A stretch of DNA of 12,403 bases. It comes from Pseudomonadota bacterium (GTDB taxonomy: Bacteria; Pseudomonadota; Gammaproteobacteria; Burkholderiales; Thiobacillaceae). Position 1 is the first letter of the stretch; each line of letters begins with the position of its first letter. Of the stretch, positions 1-6,683 are shown one piece after another. Location of the stretch: positions 1-12,403 of the forward strand of contig JAJZTV010000036.1 in the NCBI GenBank assembly GCA_021847385.1. The letters are read 5' to 3'. The notes beneath the pieces are model-generated. The model did not search any database and had not been told where the DNA came from. It saw only the letters and a list, made by a program, of their open reading frames with translations. The translations under genes and the position numbers were made by a program.

Positions 1-1
1 C

Positions 2-526
2 TACCACCGTGCCGGCCACGGCGCCGTCACCTCGCCCAGCTCCAAGCGCGGCTACACCGCCTTCGTGCTGGCCAAGATGAGCCGTCTGCAGGGTGCCTCC
101 GGCATCCACGTCGGCACCATGGGCTACGGCAAGATGGAAGGCGAAGGCGACGACAAGATCATCGCCTACATGATCGAGCGCGACGAGTGCCAGGGTCCGG
201 TCTACTTCCAGAAGTGGTACGGCATGAAGCCCACCACCCCGATCATCTCCGGCGGCATGAACGCGCTGCGTCTGCCCGGCTTCTTCGAGAACCTGGGCCA
301 CGGCAACGTGATCAACACCGCCGGTGGCGGCTCCTACGGCCACATCGACTCCCCGGCGGCCGGCGCGATCTCCCTGCGTCAGTCCTACGAGTGCTGGAAG
401 GCCGGTGCCGATCCGATCGAGTTCGCCAAGGAGCACAAGGAATTCGCCCGTGCCTTCGAGTCGTTCCCGAAGGATGCCGACAAGCTGTTCCCCGGCTGGC
501 GCGAGAAGCTGGGCGTGCATAAGTAA
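2..526 (+). CDS. cbbM: Form II RuBisCO large subunit, C-terminal part (5' end outside window)
   Basis: Catalyses carboxylation of ribulose-1,5-bisphosphate in the Calvin cycle, in the cytoplasm. The frame is open from base 2 and encodes the last 174 residues; form II enzymes are about 460 residues, so roughly 285 are missing upstream. Visible form II signatures are YHRAGHGAV (active-site His), GIHVGTMGYGKMEG (phosphate-binding His and loop-6 Lys), IISGGMNALR (active-site Ser) and NTAGGGSYGHIDSPAAGA. The form II type is clear because these match the Rhodospirillum rubrum-like enzyme and not the cbbL at the other end of the window. A strong terminator follows at once, then cbbQ and cbbO in the same direction, the usual form II activase partners. 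No frameshift is seen. Confidence 0.97.
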   Translation, partial: YHRAGHGAVTSPSSKRGYTAFVLAKMSRLQGASGIHVGTMGYGKMEGEGDDKIIAYMIERDECQGPVYFQKWYGMKPTTPIISGGMNALRLPGFFENLGHGNVINTAGGGSYGHIDSPAAGAISLRQSYECWKAGADPIEFAKEHKEFARAFESFPKDADKLFPGWREKLGVHK

Positions 527-554
527 TCGGACACACCGCTCACGCTGAACTGAG

Positions 555-583
555 AAACGCCCCCGAACTTGGGGGCGTTTTTT
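555..583 (+). terminator. Rho-independent terminator after cbbM
   Basis: A perfect 10-bp stem (555-564 pairing with 571-580) encloses the 6-base loop GAACTT and runs into a T tract (578-583). It begins 28 bases after the cbbM stop. Because cbbQ starts only 73 bases further on, cbbQO is either expressed by partial read-through or from a promoter squeezed into this gap. Confidence 0.93.
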
Positions 584-594
584 ATCCGTTTTCA

Positions 595-647
595 CGTAGG
601 GTGCGCTCTGCGCACCATTTGAACCGGTGCGCAGAGCGCACCCTACG
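595..647. repeat. Perfect 22-bp inverted repeat (palindromic element) between cbbM and cbbQ
   Basis: Bases 595-616 and 626-647 are exact reverse complements, separated by the 9-base spacer ATTTGAACC. The arms begin CGTAGGGTGCGC, a type of dispersed palindromic sequence I recall from beta- and gammaproteobacterial genomes; that family assignment is from memory. The right arm ends 9 bases before the cbbQ ATG, beside the only SD-like GGGG (647-650), so the hairpin could affect termination, mRNA stability or ribosome access. Confidence 0.9.
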
Positions 648-656
648 GGGTTGATC

Positions 657-1460
657 ATGACAGACAAAGAACAATACAAGGTTCACCAGGAACCCTACTA
701 CCAGGCCCAGGGCAAGGAAGTGCAACTGTACGAGGCGGCCTACCGCAACCGCCTGCCGGTCATGGTCAAGGGCCCCACCGGCTGCGGCAAGTCGCGCTTC
801 GTCGAGTACATGGCGTGGAAGCTCGGCAAGCCCTTGATCACCGTGGCCTGCAACGAGGACATGACCGCCTCTGACCTGGTCGGCCGCTACCTCTTGGAAG
901 CCAACGGCACCCGCTGGCTGGACGGCCCGCTGACCACGGCCGCGCGCATCGGCGCCATCTGCTACCTGGACGAGATCGTCGAGGCCCGGCAGGACACCAC
1001 CGTGGTCATCCACCCGCTGACCGACCACCGTCGCACCCTGCCGCTGGACAAGAAGGGCGAGCTGATCGCGGCCCACCCCGACTTCCAGTTGGTCATCTCC
1101 TACAACCCCGGCTACCAGTCGCTGATGAAGGATCTCAAGCAGTCGACCAAGCAGCGCTTCACCGCCTTCGACTTCGACTACCCGGCGGCCGCGTTGGAGA
1201 CCACCATCCTGGCCAAGGAGACGGGGCTGGACGAGGCCACCGCCGGCCGGCTGGTGAAGATCGGCCAGACCGCGCGCAACCTCAAGGGCCACGGCCTGGA
1301 CGAAGGCATCTCCACCCGTCTCTTGGTCTACGCCGCCACCCTGATCAAGGACGGCGTCGAGCCGCGCGACGCCTGCCGCATGGCCCTGGTGCGGCCGATC
1401 ACCGACGACGCCGACATCCGCGCGACGCTGGACCACGCCATCGACGCCACCTTCGCCTAG
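657..1460 (+). CDS. cbbQ: CbbQ, AAA+ ATPase subunit of RuBisCO activase
   Basis: CbbQ forms a hexameric MoxR-type AAA+ motor that works with CbbO to release inhibitory sugar phosphates from RuBisCO. The 267-residue product has Walker A GPTGCGKS (39-46), Walker B ICYLDE (101-106), EIVEARQDTTVVIHPLTDHRR (106-126, highly typical of CbbQ/NorQ), a sensor-1-like ISYNPGYQS and the likely arginine finger in STKQRF. The ATG at 657 is chosen because the upstream GTG at 627 would translate the arm of the palindromic element. GGGG at 647-650 is a plausible ribosome site. The stop TAG is unusual: its last base is the first base of the MITE-like insertion that follows. Position between cbbM and cbbO suggests the form II-specific type; NorQ is unlikely in this context. 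Confidence 0.95.
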   Translation: MTDKEQYKVHQEPYYQAQGKEVQLYEAAYRNRLPVMVKGPTGCGKSRFVEYMAWKLGKPLITVACNEDMTASDLVGRYLLEANGTRWLDGPLTTAARIGAICYLDEIVEARQDTTVVIHPLTDHRRTLPLDKKGELIAAHPDFQLVISYNPGYQSLMKDLKQSTKQRFTAFDFDYPAAALETTILAKETGLDEATAGRLVKIGQTARNLKGHGLDEGISTRLLVYAATLIKDGVEPRDACRMALVRPITDDADIRATLDHAIDATFA

Positions 1461-1581
1461 AGGTCATGCATAAATCTACTGCGCATCCCGATTCCGCTCC
1501 TGCGATGCTCGCCGCACCACTTGTACGACTGCGCTTCTCGAAACGGACTCGGGCTGCTCGCTACGATTTCTGCACGACCTC
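1460..1581. mobile_element. 122-bp MITE-like insertion between cbbQ and cbbO
   Basis: The ends are 17-base imperfect inverted repeats (1460-1476 and 1565-1581, two mismatches; outer six bases GAGGTC/GACCTC), flanked by TA on both sides (1458-1459 and 1582-1583). The interior is partly palindromic too (around 1485-1500 against 1540-1557) and encodes nothing convincing. Small size, terminal inverted repeats and TA duplication fit a non-autonomous element of the IS630/Tc1 type; no transposase is in the window to confirm it. It separates cbbQ from cbbO, which are usually closely spaced, and supplies the last base of the cbbQ stop codon. Confidence 0.75.
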
Positions 1582-1600
1582 TATGGTCTAGGAATGTCAC

Positions 1601-3868
1601 ATGAGTGAAGTCGGGACCGAATACCAGCACCCCCTGATGGCGGCCTACTGGAAGCAGCTCAACAGCGGCTTCCCGCAGGTGAAGGAGGTGTTCGAGGATT
1701 GCATGGCCGAGGCCCTGGCCGTGCTCAGCCGCGAAGAGCTGAGCGAATATCTCGATGCCGCCAGCTTCCTCGGCCGCATGGGCCGCGGGGTCGAGCCCAT
1801 CCTGACCTTCCTGGAGGAATGGCCCTCGGTGGCCAAGGTCCTGGGCGGCTCGGCGCTGCCCCGGGTGATGCAGGCCATCCACGCCATGCACAAGTCGCCC
1901 AACGGCAAGGCCATCACCCCCTTCCTGCAGACCCTGGCGGCGGTGGCGCGGCGCCAGCACTCGCAGGATGCTTTGCAGCACTACCTCGACATCGCCCTCG
2001 ACCTGATGGCGCGCACCACCGGCTCCATCCACGGCCACCACACCACTTTCCCCAGTCCCGGCCTGCCCGAGTTCTACCAGCAGGCGCCGTTCCTGCTCAG
2101 CAACCTGTCCATGGCCGGCCTGAAGAACTGGGTCGAATACGGCATCCGCAACTACGGCAACCACCCCGAGCGGCAGCAGGACTACTTCAGCCTGCAATCG
2201 GCCGACAGCCGCGCGGTGCTGCAACGCGAGCGGCACGGCACCTTGTTCGCCGACGTCGAGCGCAAGCTTGATCTGTACCTGCGCGCGCTGTGGCAGGACA
2301 GCGATCATCTGGTGCCGTACTCCACCGCCTTCGACGAACTGCGCAAGCCGGTGCCCTATTACGACCAACTCGGCATCCGCGTGCCGGACGTGTTCGACGA
2401 CGCCGGTGAGATCTCCGGCCTTGACCGCTACCGCGCCGTGCTCGCCCACATGGTCGGCCATCGGCGCTGGACCGAGGCCCAGATCGCCGACAACTGGAGT
2501 CCGTTCCAGCGCATGGCCGTCGAGTTCTTCGAAGACTGCCGCATCGAGACCCTGCTCTGCCGCGAATACCCCGGCCTGCGCCGCATCTTCCTGGCCCTGC
2601 ACCCCAAGCCGGCCGAGACCGCCTGCGACCCGGAGACCACCTCCTGCCTGCGCCATCGCCTGGCCATGTTGTCGCGCGCCTTGCTCGATCCGGCGCACGG
2701 CTACCAAGACCCGGCCCTGCTCGACTTCGTGCAGCGCTTCCACGCCGCGCTCGCCGCCGGCGCGTCGAGCACGAGCGAGATCGCCGGCCTGGCCCTGAGC
2801 TACGTCGCCCGCACCCGCCGCCAGAGCGACCAGTTCGCCAAGGTCCACTTCGACGACACGGTGATCGACTACCGCGACGACAACCGGCAGATGTGGAAAT
2901 TCATCGAAGAGGGCGACGAGGAACAGGCCTTCGACGCCGAGCGCAAGATCGAGCCGGGCGAAGAATTGAAGGGCCTGCCGCCGCGCCACTACCCGGAGTG
3001 GGACTACCACAGCCAGACCTACCGGCCCGACTGGGCCAGCGTCTACGAGGCCCTGCACCCCAGCGGCAACGCGGCCAAGATCGACCAACTGCTGCAAAAA
3101 CACGACGCCTTGGCCAAGCGCTTGAAGCGCCTGCTCGATCTATTGAAGCCGCAGGACAAGGTGCGCATCCGCTACCAGGAAGAAGGATCGGAGCTCGATC
3201 TCGACGTCGCCATCCGCTCGCTGATCGACTTCAAGGGCGGCGCCACGCCCGACCCACGCATCAACATGAGCCACCGCACCAGCGGCCGCGACATCGCGGT
3301 CATGCTGCTGCTCGACCTGTCCGAATCCTTGAACGAAAAGGCCGCCGGTTCCGAACAGACCATCCTCGAACTGTCGCAAGAGGCGGTGTCGCTCTTGGCC
3401 TGGGCCATCGAGAAGCTGGGCGACCCCTTCGCCATCGCCGGCTTCCACTCCAACACCCGGCACGACGTGCGCTACCTGCACGTCAAGGGCTACAGCGAAC
3501 ATTGGAACGACGAGGTGAAGGCCCGCCTGGCCGCCATGCAGGCCGGCTGGTCCACCCGCATGGGCGCCGCCATGCGCCACGCCGCCCACTACCTGGGCGC
3601 GCGCCCATCGGACAAGAAGCTCATGCTCATCCTCACCGACGGCCAGCCCTCGGACGTCGACGCGCAAGACGAACGCCTGCTGATCGAAGACGCCCGCCAA
3701 GCCGTGAAAGAACTCGACCGCGAAGGCATCTTCACCTACTGCATCAGCCTCGACCCCAAGGCCGACGAATACGTGGCTGACATCTTCGGCCGGCAGTACA
3801 CCGTGGTCGACAACATCCAGCGGCTTCCCGAGAAGCTTCCTGAACTGTTTATGGCGCTTACCAAATAA
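1601..3868 (+). CDS. cbbO: CbbO, von Willebrand A adaptor subunit of RuBisCO activase
   Basis: CbbO binds the CbbQ hexamer and tethers it to RuBisCO. The product is 755 residues, full length for the family. The first two-thirds is the CbbO/NorD-type region with little recognisable motif beyond the family pattern (for example WSPFQRMAVEFFEDCRIE). The C-terminal VWA domain starts near 565 and has a complete metal-ion-dependent adhesion site: D572-L-S574-E-S576, T652 in GWSTRMG and D680 in LILTDGQPSD. It ends in LPELFMALTK. The ATG at 1601 has AGGA at 1590-1593, just beyond the right end of the MITE-like element. The last 55-75 codons recur in decayed form at 5367 and 8129. A NorD reading is possible by homology, but cbbM and cbbQ alongside argue for CbbO. 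Confidence 0.95.
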   Translation: MSEVGTEYQHPLMAAYWKQLNSGFPQVKEVFEDCMAEALAVLSREELSEYLDAASFLGRMGRGVEPILTFLEEWPSVAKVLGGSALPRVMQAIHAMHKSPNGKAITPFLQTLAAVARRQHSQDALQHYLDIALDLMARTTGSIHGHHTTFPSPGLPEFYQQAPFLLSNLSMAGLKNWVEYGIRNYGNHPERQQDYFSLQSADSRAVLQRERHGTLFADVERKLDLYLRALWQDSDHLVPYSTAFDELRKPVPYYDQLGIRVPDVFDDAGEISGLDRYRAVLAHMVGHRRWTEAQIADNWSPFQRMAVEFFEDCRIETLLCREYPGLRRIFLALHPKPAETACDPETTSCLRHRLAMLSRALLDPAHGYQDPALLDFVQRFHAALAAGASSTSEIAGLALSYVARTRRQSDQFAKVHFDDTVIDYRDDNRQMWKFIEEGDEEQAFDAERKIEPGEELKGLPPRHYPEWDYHSQTYRPDWASVYEALHPSGNAAKIDQLLQKHDALAKRLKRLLDLLKPQDKVRIRYQEEGSELDLDVAIRSLIDFKGGATPDPRINMSHRTSGRDIAVMLLLDLSESLNEKAAGSEQTILELSQEAVSLLAWAIEKLGDPFAIAGFHSNTRHDVRYLHVKGYSEHWNDEVKARLAAMQAGWSTRMGAAMRHAAHYLGARPSDKKLMLILTDGQPSDVDAQDERLLIEDARQAVKELDREGIFTYCISLDPKADEYVADIFGRQYTVVDNIQRLPEKLPELFMALTK

Positions 3869-3961
3869 GCGTCAGAAATAGCAGTTTCTCAGTGAAGGTT
3901 TTTATGCCCTTTAGGGTGAACTTGCATCAGCAAGTTAAGCCGCGCAGTGGCGGCCGTAGCC
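3857..3961 (+). repeat. cbbO stop-codon flank and hairpin unit, copy 1
   Basis: This unit starts in the last four codons of intact cbbO and runs into the downstream spacer. Bases 3857-3919 match 8460-8522 at 52 of 63 positions without gaps, and match 5468 onward more loosely with gaps. Next come a 7-bp stem AACTTGC/GCAAGTT (3919-3925, 3930-3936; loop ATCA) and a second stem GCCGC/GCGGC (3939-3943, 3950-3954), followed by GGCCGTAGCC-like sequence. Equivalent hairpins occur at 5516 and 8391. Confidence 0.8.
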
Positions 3962-4040
3962 GGCTCGCGATGTCTTCGTGGCTCAGTGCATGCGATGATA
4001 TGCAAACCATGTAGAACCGGTTGACGCATCCATGCCCAAT

Positions 4041-4060
4041 CGACTGGAAGATTCCAGTCG
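4041..4060. promoter_or_regulatory. Perfect 9-bp dyad upstream of the hypothetical gene
   Basis: CGACTGGAA (4041-4049) and TTCCAGTCG (4052-4060) are perfect reverse complements separated by two bases. The dyad ends 40 bases before the ATG at 4101 and lies outside the cbbO-derived repeat. It could be an operator for a dimeric regulator or an mRNA hairpin. No matching regulator is identified and no convincing -10/-35 pair is seen beside it. Confidence 0.55.
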
Positions 4061-4100
4061 CTTCGCACCGACTTGTTCGGGATTTATCGGAGTGCCCATC

Positions 4101-4502
4101 ATGATGGAATACCTGTTTTTCGACGCTGGTCTGCGCGACAAATTTGTTCAGCATGTGCGCGGGCTGGGCGTTCAATGTACCCAACAGGACGATCCGCTGG
4201 GGCTGGTCGTGGGGGTGCCGGAAGATTTGCCCGATACCATCGAAGCCTCGCTGGAGGCCTGCTATGAGTTGCTGCGGCAGGAGGAAGCGCGACTGGTGGA
4301 GCAATCGGAAGGTGGCTTAAAAAAACACCTGGCCGGTATTCAACTGCAATTGCCGGATGGCCGATCCTGCATGGTCGCCCTGCAGCCGGATATCGCCAGC
4401 CGGCTCATGGCATGCCTTAGCCTGGAAGAAATCCAGGACCTTTTCGCCAATGTCGCCAACTGCGCGCTACAGGCGGAAAACGGCCCGCTCTGCAAGAGGT
4501 GA
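4101..4502 (+). CDS. Conserved hypothetical protein, 133 residues
   Basis: I do not recognise a named function. The product begins MMEYLFFDAGLRDKF, is acidic and looks soluble, with no signal peptide or membrane segment. A central segment resembles alternating beta/alpha structure (GLVVGVPEDL, then a Glu-rich helix), and the end has LSLEEIQDLFANVANCAL followed by a Cys near the C-terminus (LCKR). It contains four Cys with no metal-binding spacing. I recall similar short proteins in other beta/gammaproteobacteria, but only as uncharacterised. The start at 4101 is preferred over 4032 because CGGAG (4088-4092) sits correctly and the upstream extension would run through the 4041-4060 dyad. It lies between cbbO and a convergent DsrE-like gene. 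Confidence 0.8.
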   Translation: MMEYLFFDAGLRDKFVQHVRGLGVQCTQQDDPLGLVVGVPEDLPDTIEASLEACYELLRQEEARLVEQSEGGLKKHLAGIQLQLPDGRSCMVALQPDIASRLMACLSLEEIQDLFANVANCALQAENGPLCKR

Positions 4503-4504
4503 GA

Positions 4505-4539
4505 AAGCCGCGCAGACCCTCCTCGGCTAAAAGCGGCTT
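4505..4539 (+). repeat. Imperfect hairpin related to the cbbO-downstream repeat
   Basis: AAGCCGC (4505-4511) pairs with GCGGCTT (4533-4539) over a long loop. AAGCCGCGCAG (4505-4515) is identical to 3937-3947 in the hairpin unit behind cbbO, so this may be a further partial copy of that repeat. It has no T tract, so it is a poor terminator for the gene ending at 4502. Confidence 0.4.
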
Positions 4540-4613
4540 GCGTTGTCCCTGACGCCCACGCAGTACGTGCCAGGAACAGCAATTTTTTGACGCGGGCTAA
4601 GCGCGGATAGAAC

Positions 4614-4638
4614 AAAAAAGGGCGCCCGTAGGCGCCCT
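4614..4638 (-). terminator. Rho-independent terminator of the DsrE-like gene
   Basis: AGGGCGCC (4619-4626) and GGCGCCCT (4631-4638) form a perfect 8-bp stem around CGTA. Read on the minus strand the stem runs into a T tract (4614-4619). It lies 25 bases beyond the stop of the minus-strand gene at 4663. Confidence 0.88.
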
Positions 4639-4662
4639 GGCAATTGCGCTTCGCTTCTGCGC

Positions 4663-5193
4663 TCAGGACTGCGGCTTCTTTTCCGGGTGGTCGAGGTAGC
4701 GGCTGTCCTTGACCGGCGTGGCCGAGGCATCGATGACTTTGTAGCCTTGTTTTTGCAGGTTGACGACTTCGGCGAAGCCGGCCGGGACGATGGTGACGAA
4801 ACCGTCGATGTCCTTGGCCTCGAAGCCGGCGGCATGCATGGCGTTGTTGCACATGCGGAAGTCGACATTCTCTTTGCTCAGGCTGGCAAGCTGGTCGATG
4901 ACCGCCTGATATTTCTCGTAGTTTTCCTTGGCGAAGGCGCGGATTTCGGTACCGTGCAGCACCACCACGGCCTTCCCCGGCACGACCTTGTTGACGTTCT
5001 TGATGAAGCCGACCAAGGCATTGAGCTTTTTCGGATCGTCGTAGTTGACGTCATAGACCCGGTCGATCTTCGGGTACTTGTGCATATCGACCTTGGCCTC
5101 GCCGAGTATCGTGGCATCTTCCGCGTGTGCTGCGGCAGACATGGCAGAAAAGGCAAGCGCCAGCGCGGCCGCCTTGAAATATCGGGTGTTCAT
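4663..5193 (-). CDS. Exported DsrE-family protein
   Basis: The 176-residue product has a clear Sec signal peptide (1-24: basic start, Ala/Leu-rich core, AHA cleavage site) followed by a DsrE/YchN-like domain. Features include DDPKKLNALVGFIKNV, the strand/helix AVVVLHGTEIRAFA, and one cysteine, C115 in FRMCNNAMHAAGF, at a typical DsrE active position. DsrE-family proteins act in sulfur-relay reactions, and the single Cys could carry a persulfide; a periplasmic location would set it apart from cytoplasmic DsrEFH. ATG at 5193 has AGGAG on the minus strand (5204-5208). It converges with the hypothetical gene ending at 4502 and has its own terminator. The family call is firm; a specific role in sulfur oxidation is inferred. 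It is single, with no dsrF or dsrH beside it. Confidence 0.88.
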   Translation of the reverse strand: MNTRYFKAAALALAFSAMSAAAHAEDATILGEAKVDMHKYPKIDRVYDVNYDDPKKLNALVGFIKNVNKVVPGKAVVVLHGTEIRAFAKENYEKYQAVIDQLASLSKENVDFRMCNNAMHAAGFEAKDIDGFVTIVPAGFAEVVNLQKQGYKVIDASATPVKDSRYLDHPEKKPQS

Positions 5194-5366
5194 CGGGTGT
5201 CGTCTCCTGTGTATTCATCGGGGGTGCGCCAGGGCAGGCGGTATTTCGCAATCTCTTTGTGGCCATGCCTTGCCCGCGAGGGCATATTACCTTTTGGCCG
5301 ATAACGGCAGGGCTGGAGTGGCACTGTTGCCTTTTGGTCTTTTATTACCAAGCGTTGGGGCGCCCC
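5194..5366. other. Spacer upstream of the DsrE-like gene; no gene seen
   Basis: This stretch should hold the minus-strand promoter of the DsrE-like gene, but I cannot assign -10/-35 boxes with confidence. A small direct repeat is present: TTCATCGGG occurs at about 5189-5197 and 5214-5222, so the start-codon region looks partly duplicated. CCTTTTGG occurs twice (around 5290 and 5330). No open reading frame here looks real. Confidence 0.5.
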
Positions 5367-5503
5367 GTTCGCGATCTCGACCGGAAGGGCGTCTTCAGCT
5401 ACGGCATCGACCTCGAGCTCAAGGCCGGCAAAGACGTGGCCAGAAGCTCCCCGAGCTTCTCATGGCGCTTACCAAGCAAGGCCCGAAGGGGAGTTTTCAG
5501 TGA
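5367..5503 (+). pseudogene. Decayed cbbO 3' fragment 1
   Basis: Translation from 5367 gives VRDLDRKGVFSYGIDLELKA, which aligns with VKELDREGIFTYCISLDPKA of intact CbbO (about residues 702-721). The frame then shifts: a deletion of roughly 20 codons removes the EYVADIFGRQYTVVDNIQ segment, and the other frame resumes at 5444 with KLPELLMALTK, matching the CbbO C-terminus. The normal stop codon is replaced by CAA and reading runs on to TGA at 5501-5503. There is no upstream part of the gene and no start codon or ribosome site. It is more degraded than the fragment at 8129. It lies just upstream of the cupredoxin gene block. Confidence 0.85.
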
Positions 5504-5555
5504 GCCCCTCAGGCGAACTTCGCCTGGCGAAGCTGGGCGGAGCGGCCATAATCCA
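5468..5555 (+). repeat. cbbO stop-codon flank and hairpin unit, copy 2
   Basis: CTTACCAAG and the following AGTTTT/CAGTGA/CTCAGG landmarks follow the same order as behind intact cbbO, with small gaps. Then come arms AACTTCGCC (5516-5524) and GGCGAAGCT (5526-5534), a stem with one mismatch and a nearly absent spacer, and a GGAGCGGCC-containing flank. A second overlapping palindrome is AGGCGAA/TTCGCCT (5511-5517, 5519-5525). Confidence 0.7.
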
Positions 5556-5692
5556 AACATGCGCCGTGTCGACAAGCCGAACCGGGTTTACCCTGACATA
5601 AAGCCGGGTTTTTCAACGCAATAGATCCCTGGCGCTCGCTCGGTCATCTCCGGTGCGGCCGTATAGCCCGCCCGGCCCTGAAAGGGGGCGAT

Positions 5693-6145
5693 ATGCACAA
5701 ACCAATCGGTATCCTGATCGCCTTGCTCGCCTTGGCCGGCGGCCTTGTCCAAGCGGCCGACGGCTATCCCGCGGCGCTGGGCAAACCCGGCGACCCGGCC
5801 AAGGTGGATCGCGCCATCGAGATCGGCGTCAGCGACGACATGCGCTTCTCGCCGGACGAGGTGCGCATCAAGCGGGGCCAAACCATCCGCTTTCAGGTGC
5901 TCAACGGCGGCCAACTCAAACACATGCTGGTGTTGGGCACGCTGGCCGGGCTGAACAAGCAGGCCGCGCGGCTGCGCAAATTCCCCGAGACGCAATACGC
6001 CGGCCCCAATGCCGTCAGCATCGAGCCCGGCCAAGTGGGCGAGCTAGTCTGGCACTTCACGCAGGCCGGCGATTTCGATTTTGCCTGCCTGGTCCCGGGG
6101 CATCTCGCCGCCGGTATGCGCGGCAAGGTCATCGTGCGCCCATGA
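5693..6145 (+). CDS. Periplasmic cupredoxin, CopI-like
   Basis: A 150-residue blue-copper protein with a signal peptide (1-21, cleaved after LVQA). The cupredoxin fold is indicated by RFSPDEVRIKRGQTIRFQVLNGG and by the four type-1 copper ligands: H77 in LKHMLVLG, then C132, H137 and M142 in CLVPGHLAAGM. The sequence HMLVLGT and the ending GKVIV resemble CopI-type copper-tolerance cupredoxins; the Met/His-rich stretch that CopI proteins often carry mid-chain is absent here (RKFPETQYAGPNAVSI instead). Likely role: periplasmic copper handling or electron transfer. AGGGGGC, 5 bases before the ATG, is a good ribosome site. It follows cbbO fragment 1 and precedes the ferritin-like gene by about 100 bases, so it is probably its own transcript. 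Confidence 0.88.
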   Translation: MHKPIGILIALLALAGGLVQAADGYPAALGKPGDPAKVDRAIEIGVSDDMRFSPDEVRIKRGQTIRFQVLNGGQLKHMLVLGTLAGLNKQAARLRKFPETQYAGPNAVSIEPGQVGELVWHFTQAGDFDFACLVPGHLAAGMRGKVIVRP

Positions 6146-6213
6146 GGTCGGGCGGGTGCGGGATTGGGCGTTTTCGCCGAGGCAAATGCCCCTGACGGAT
6201 TCGTCGCTCAATC

Positions 6214-6233
6214 TATGATGGTATTTGCACCAT
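6214..6233 (+). promoter_or_regulatory. Candidate -10 box and small dyad upstream of the ferritin-like gene
   Basis: TATGAT (6214-6219) matches the sigma-70 -10 consensus at five of six bases; no good -35 is visible. It overlaps the dyad ATGGT-N6-ACCAT (6218-6233), which could be an operator. The sequence does not resemble a standard Fur box. A likely ribosome site, GGAG (6237-6240), follows. Confidence 0.4.
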
Positions 6234-6247
6234 ATGGGAGAGCGATC

Positions 6248-6670
6248 ATGGCCATTACACGCAAGAAGCTGCTGGCGGAGCTCAACAAGGACCTGGAGTG
6301 GGAGTATGCCGCCGCCATCCAGTACGTGCAGCACGCCACCACCATCACCGGCGCCAAGTACGACTCGATCCAGAAGGAGCTGCTGATCCACGCCCAGGAG
6401 GAGATGCAGCATGCCGTGATGCTGTCCGAGCAGATCGACTTCCTCGGCGGCACCCCTAGCGTGGACGTGGAAAAGCGGGAGACCTCGGCCAGCAGCGTGG
6501 AAATGCTCCGGCAGGACCTGGCCGGCGAGGACAACGCCATCGCCCGCTACCGCGAACGCATCGCCCAGGCCGAGGCGCTGCAGGAATACGGCCTGCGCCG
6601 CGTGCTCGAGGACATCCTGATCCAGGAGGAAGAGCACAAGCGCGACATCGCCGACGTGCTGGCCAGTTAA
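6248..6670 (+). CDS. Ferritin-like diiron protein (bacterioferritin/Dps-type)
   Basis: The 140-residue protein is a four-helix ferritin-like fold. Candidate iron ligands are E19 in LEWEYAAAIQYVQH, E52-x-x-H55 in AQEEMQHAVM, E94 in GEDNAIARYRERI and E127-x-x-H130 in LIQEEEHKRDI; this spacing is that of carboxylate-bridged diiron proteins. It is shorter than classical bacterioferritin (about 155-160) and lacks an obvious haem Met, so a bacterioferritin-like or encapsulin-cargo-like ferritin is possible. The start at 6248 has GGAG seven bases upstream; the open frame from 6164 crosses the likely promoter and is rejected. fumC begins 13 bases after its stop, so the two are probably one transcript. 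Confidence 0.85.
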   Translation: MAITRKKLLAELNKDLEWEYAAAIQYVQHATTITGAKYDSIQKELLIHAQEEMQHAVMLSEQIDFLGGTPSVDVEKRETSASSVEMLRQDLAGEDNAIARYRERIAQAEALQEYGLRRVLEDILIQEEEHKRDIADVLAS

Positions 6671-6683
6671 GGTAAGGCGCGCC

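Noticed and set aside
627..656. Earlier GTG start for CbbQ at 627
   Set aside because: It would translate the arm of the palindromic element into ten residues unrelated to CbbQ; the ATG at 657 fits the family.
1457..3103. 548-codon open frame on the minus strand opposite cbbO, and similar long antisense frames opposite cbbQ and fumC (6456-7970)
   Set aside because: Shadow frames of GC-rich coding sequence: low-complexity Val/Gly/Ala/Arg/Leu composition, no recognisable domain, no ribosome site, and the opposite strand carries full-length known genes.
3919..3961. Integron attC site, because GTTAAGC fits the GTTRRRY core and the cargo blocks look like cassettes
   Set aside because: No matching RYYYAAC partner at the right distance, the hairpins are shorter than attC sites, no attI or integrase is present, and cargo genes lie on both strands with several per block.
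5580..5620. Terminator formed by two CCGGGTTT sequences before the cupredoxin gene
   Set aside because: They are direct repeats, not inverted repeats, so they form no stem.
6164..6247. N-terminal extension of the ferritin-like protein by 28 residues
   Set aside because: The extension crosses the likely promoter; the ATG at 6248 has a good ribosome site and the fold begins there.
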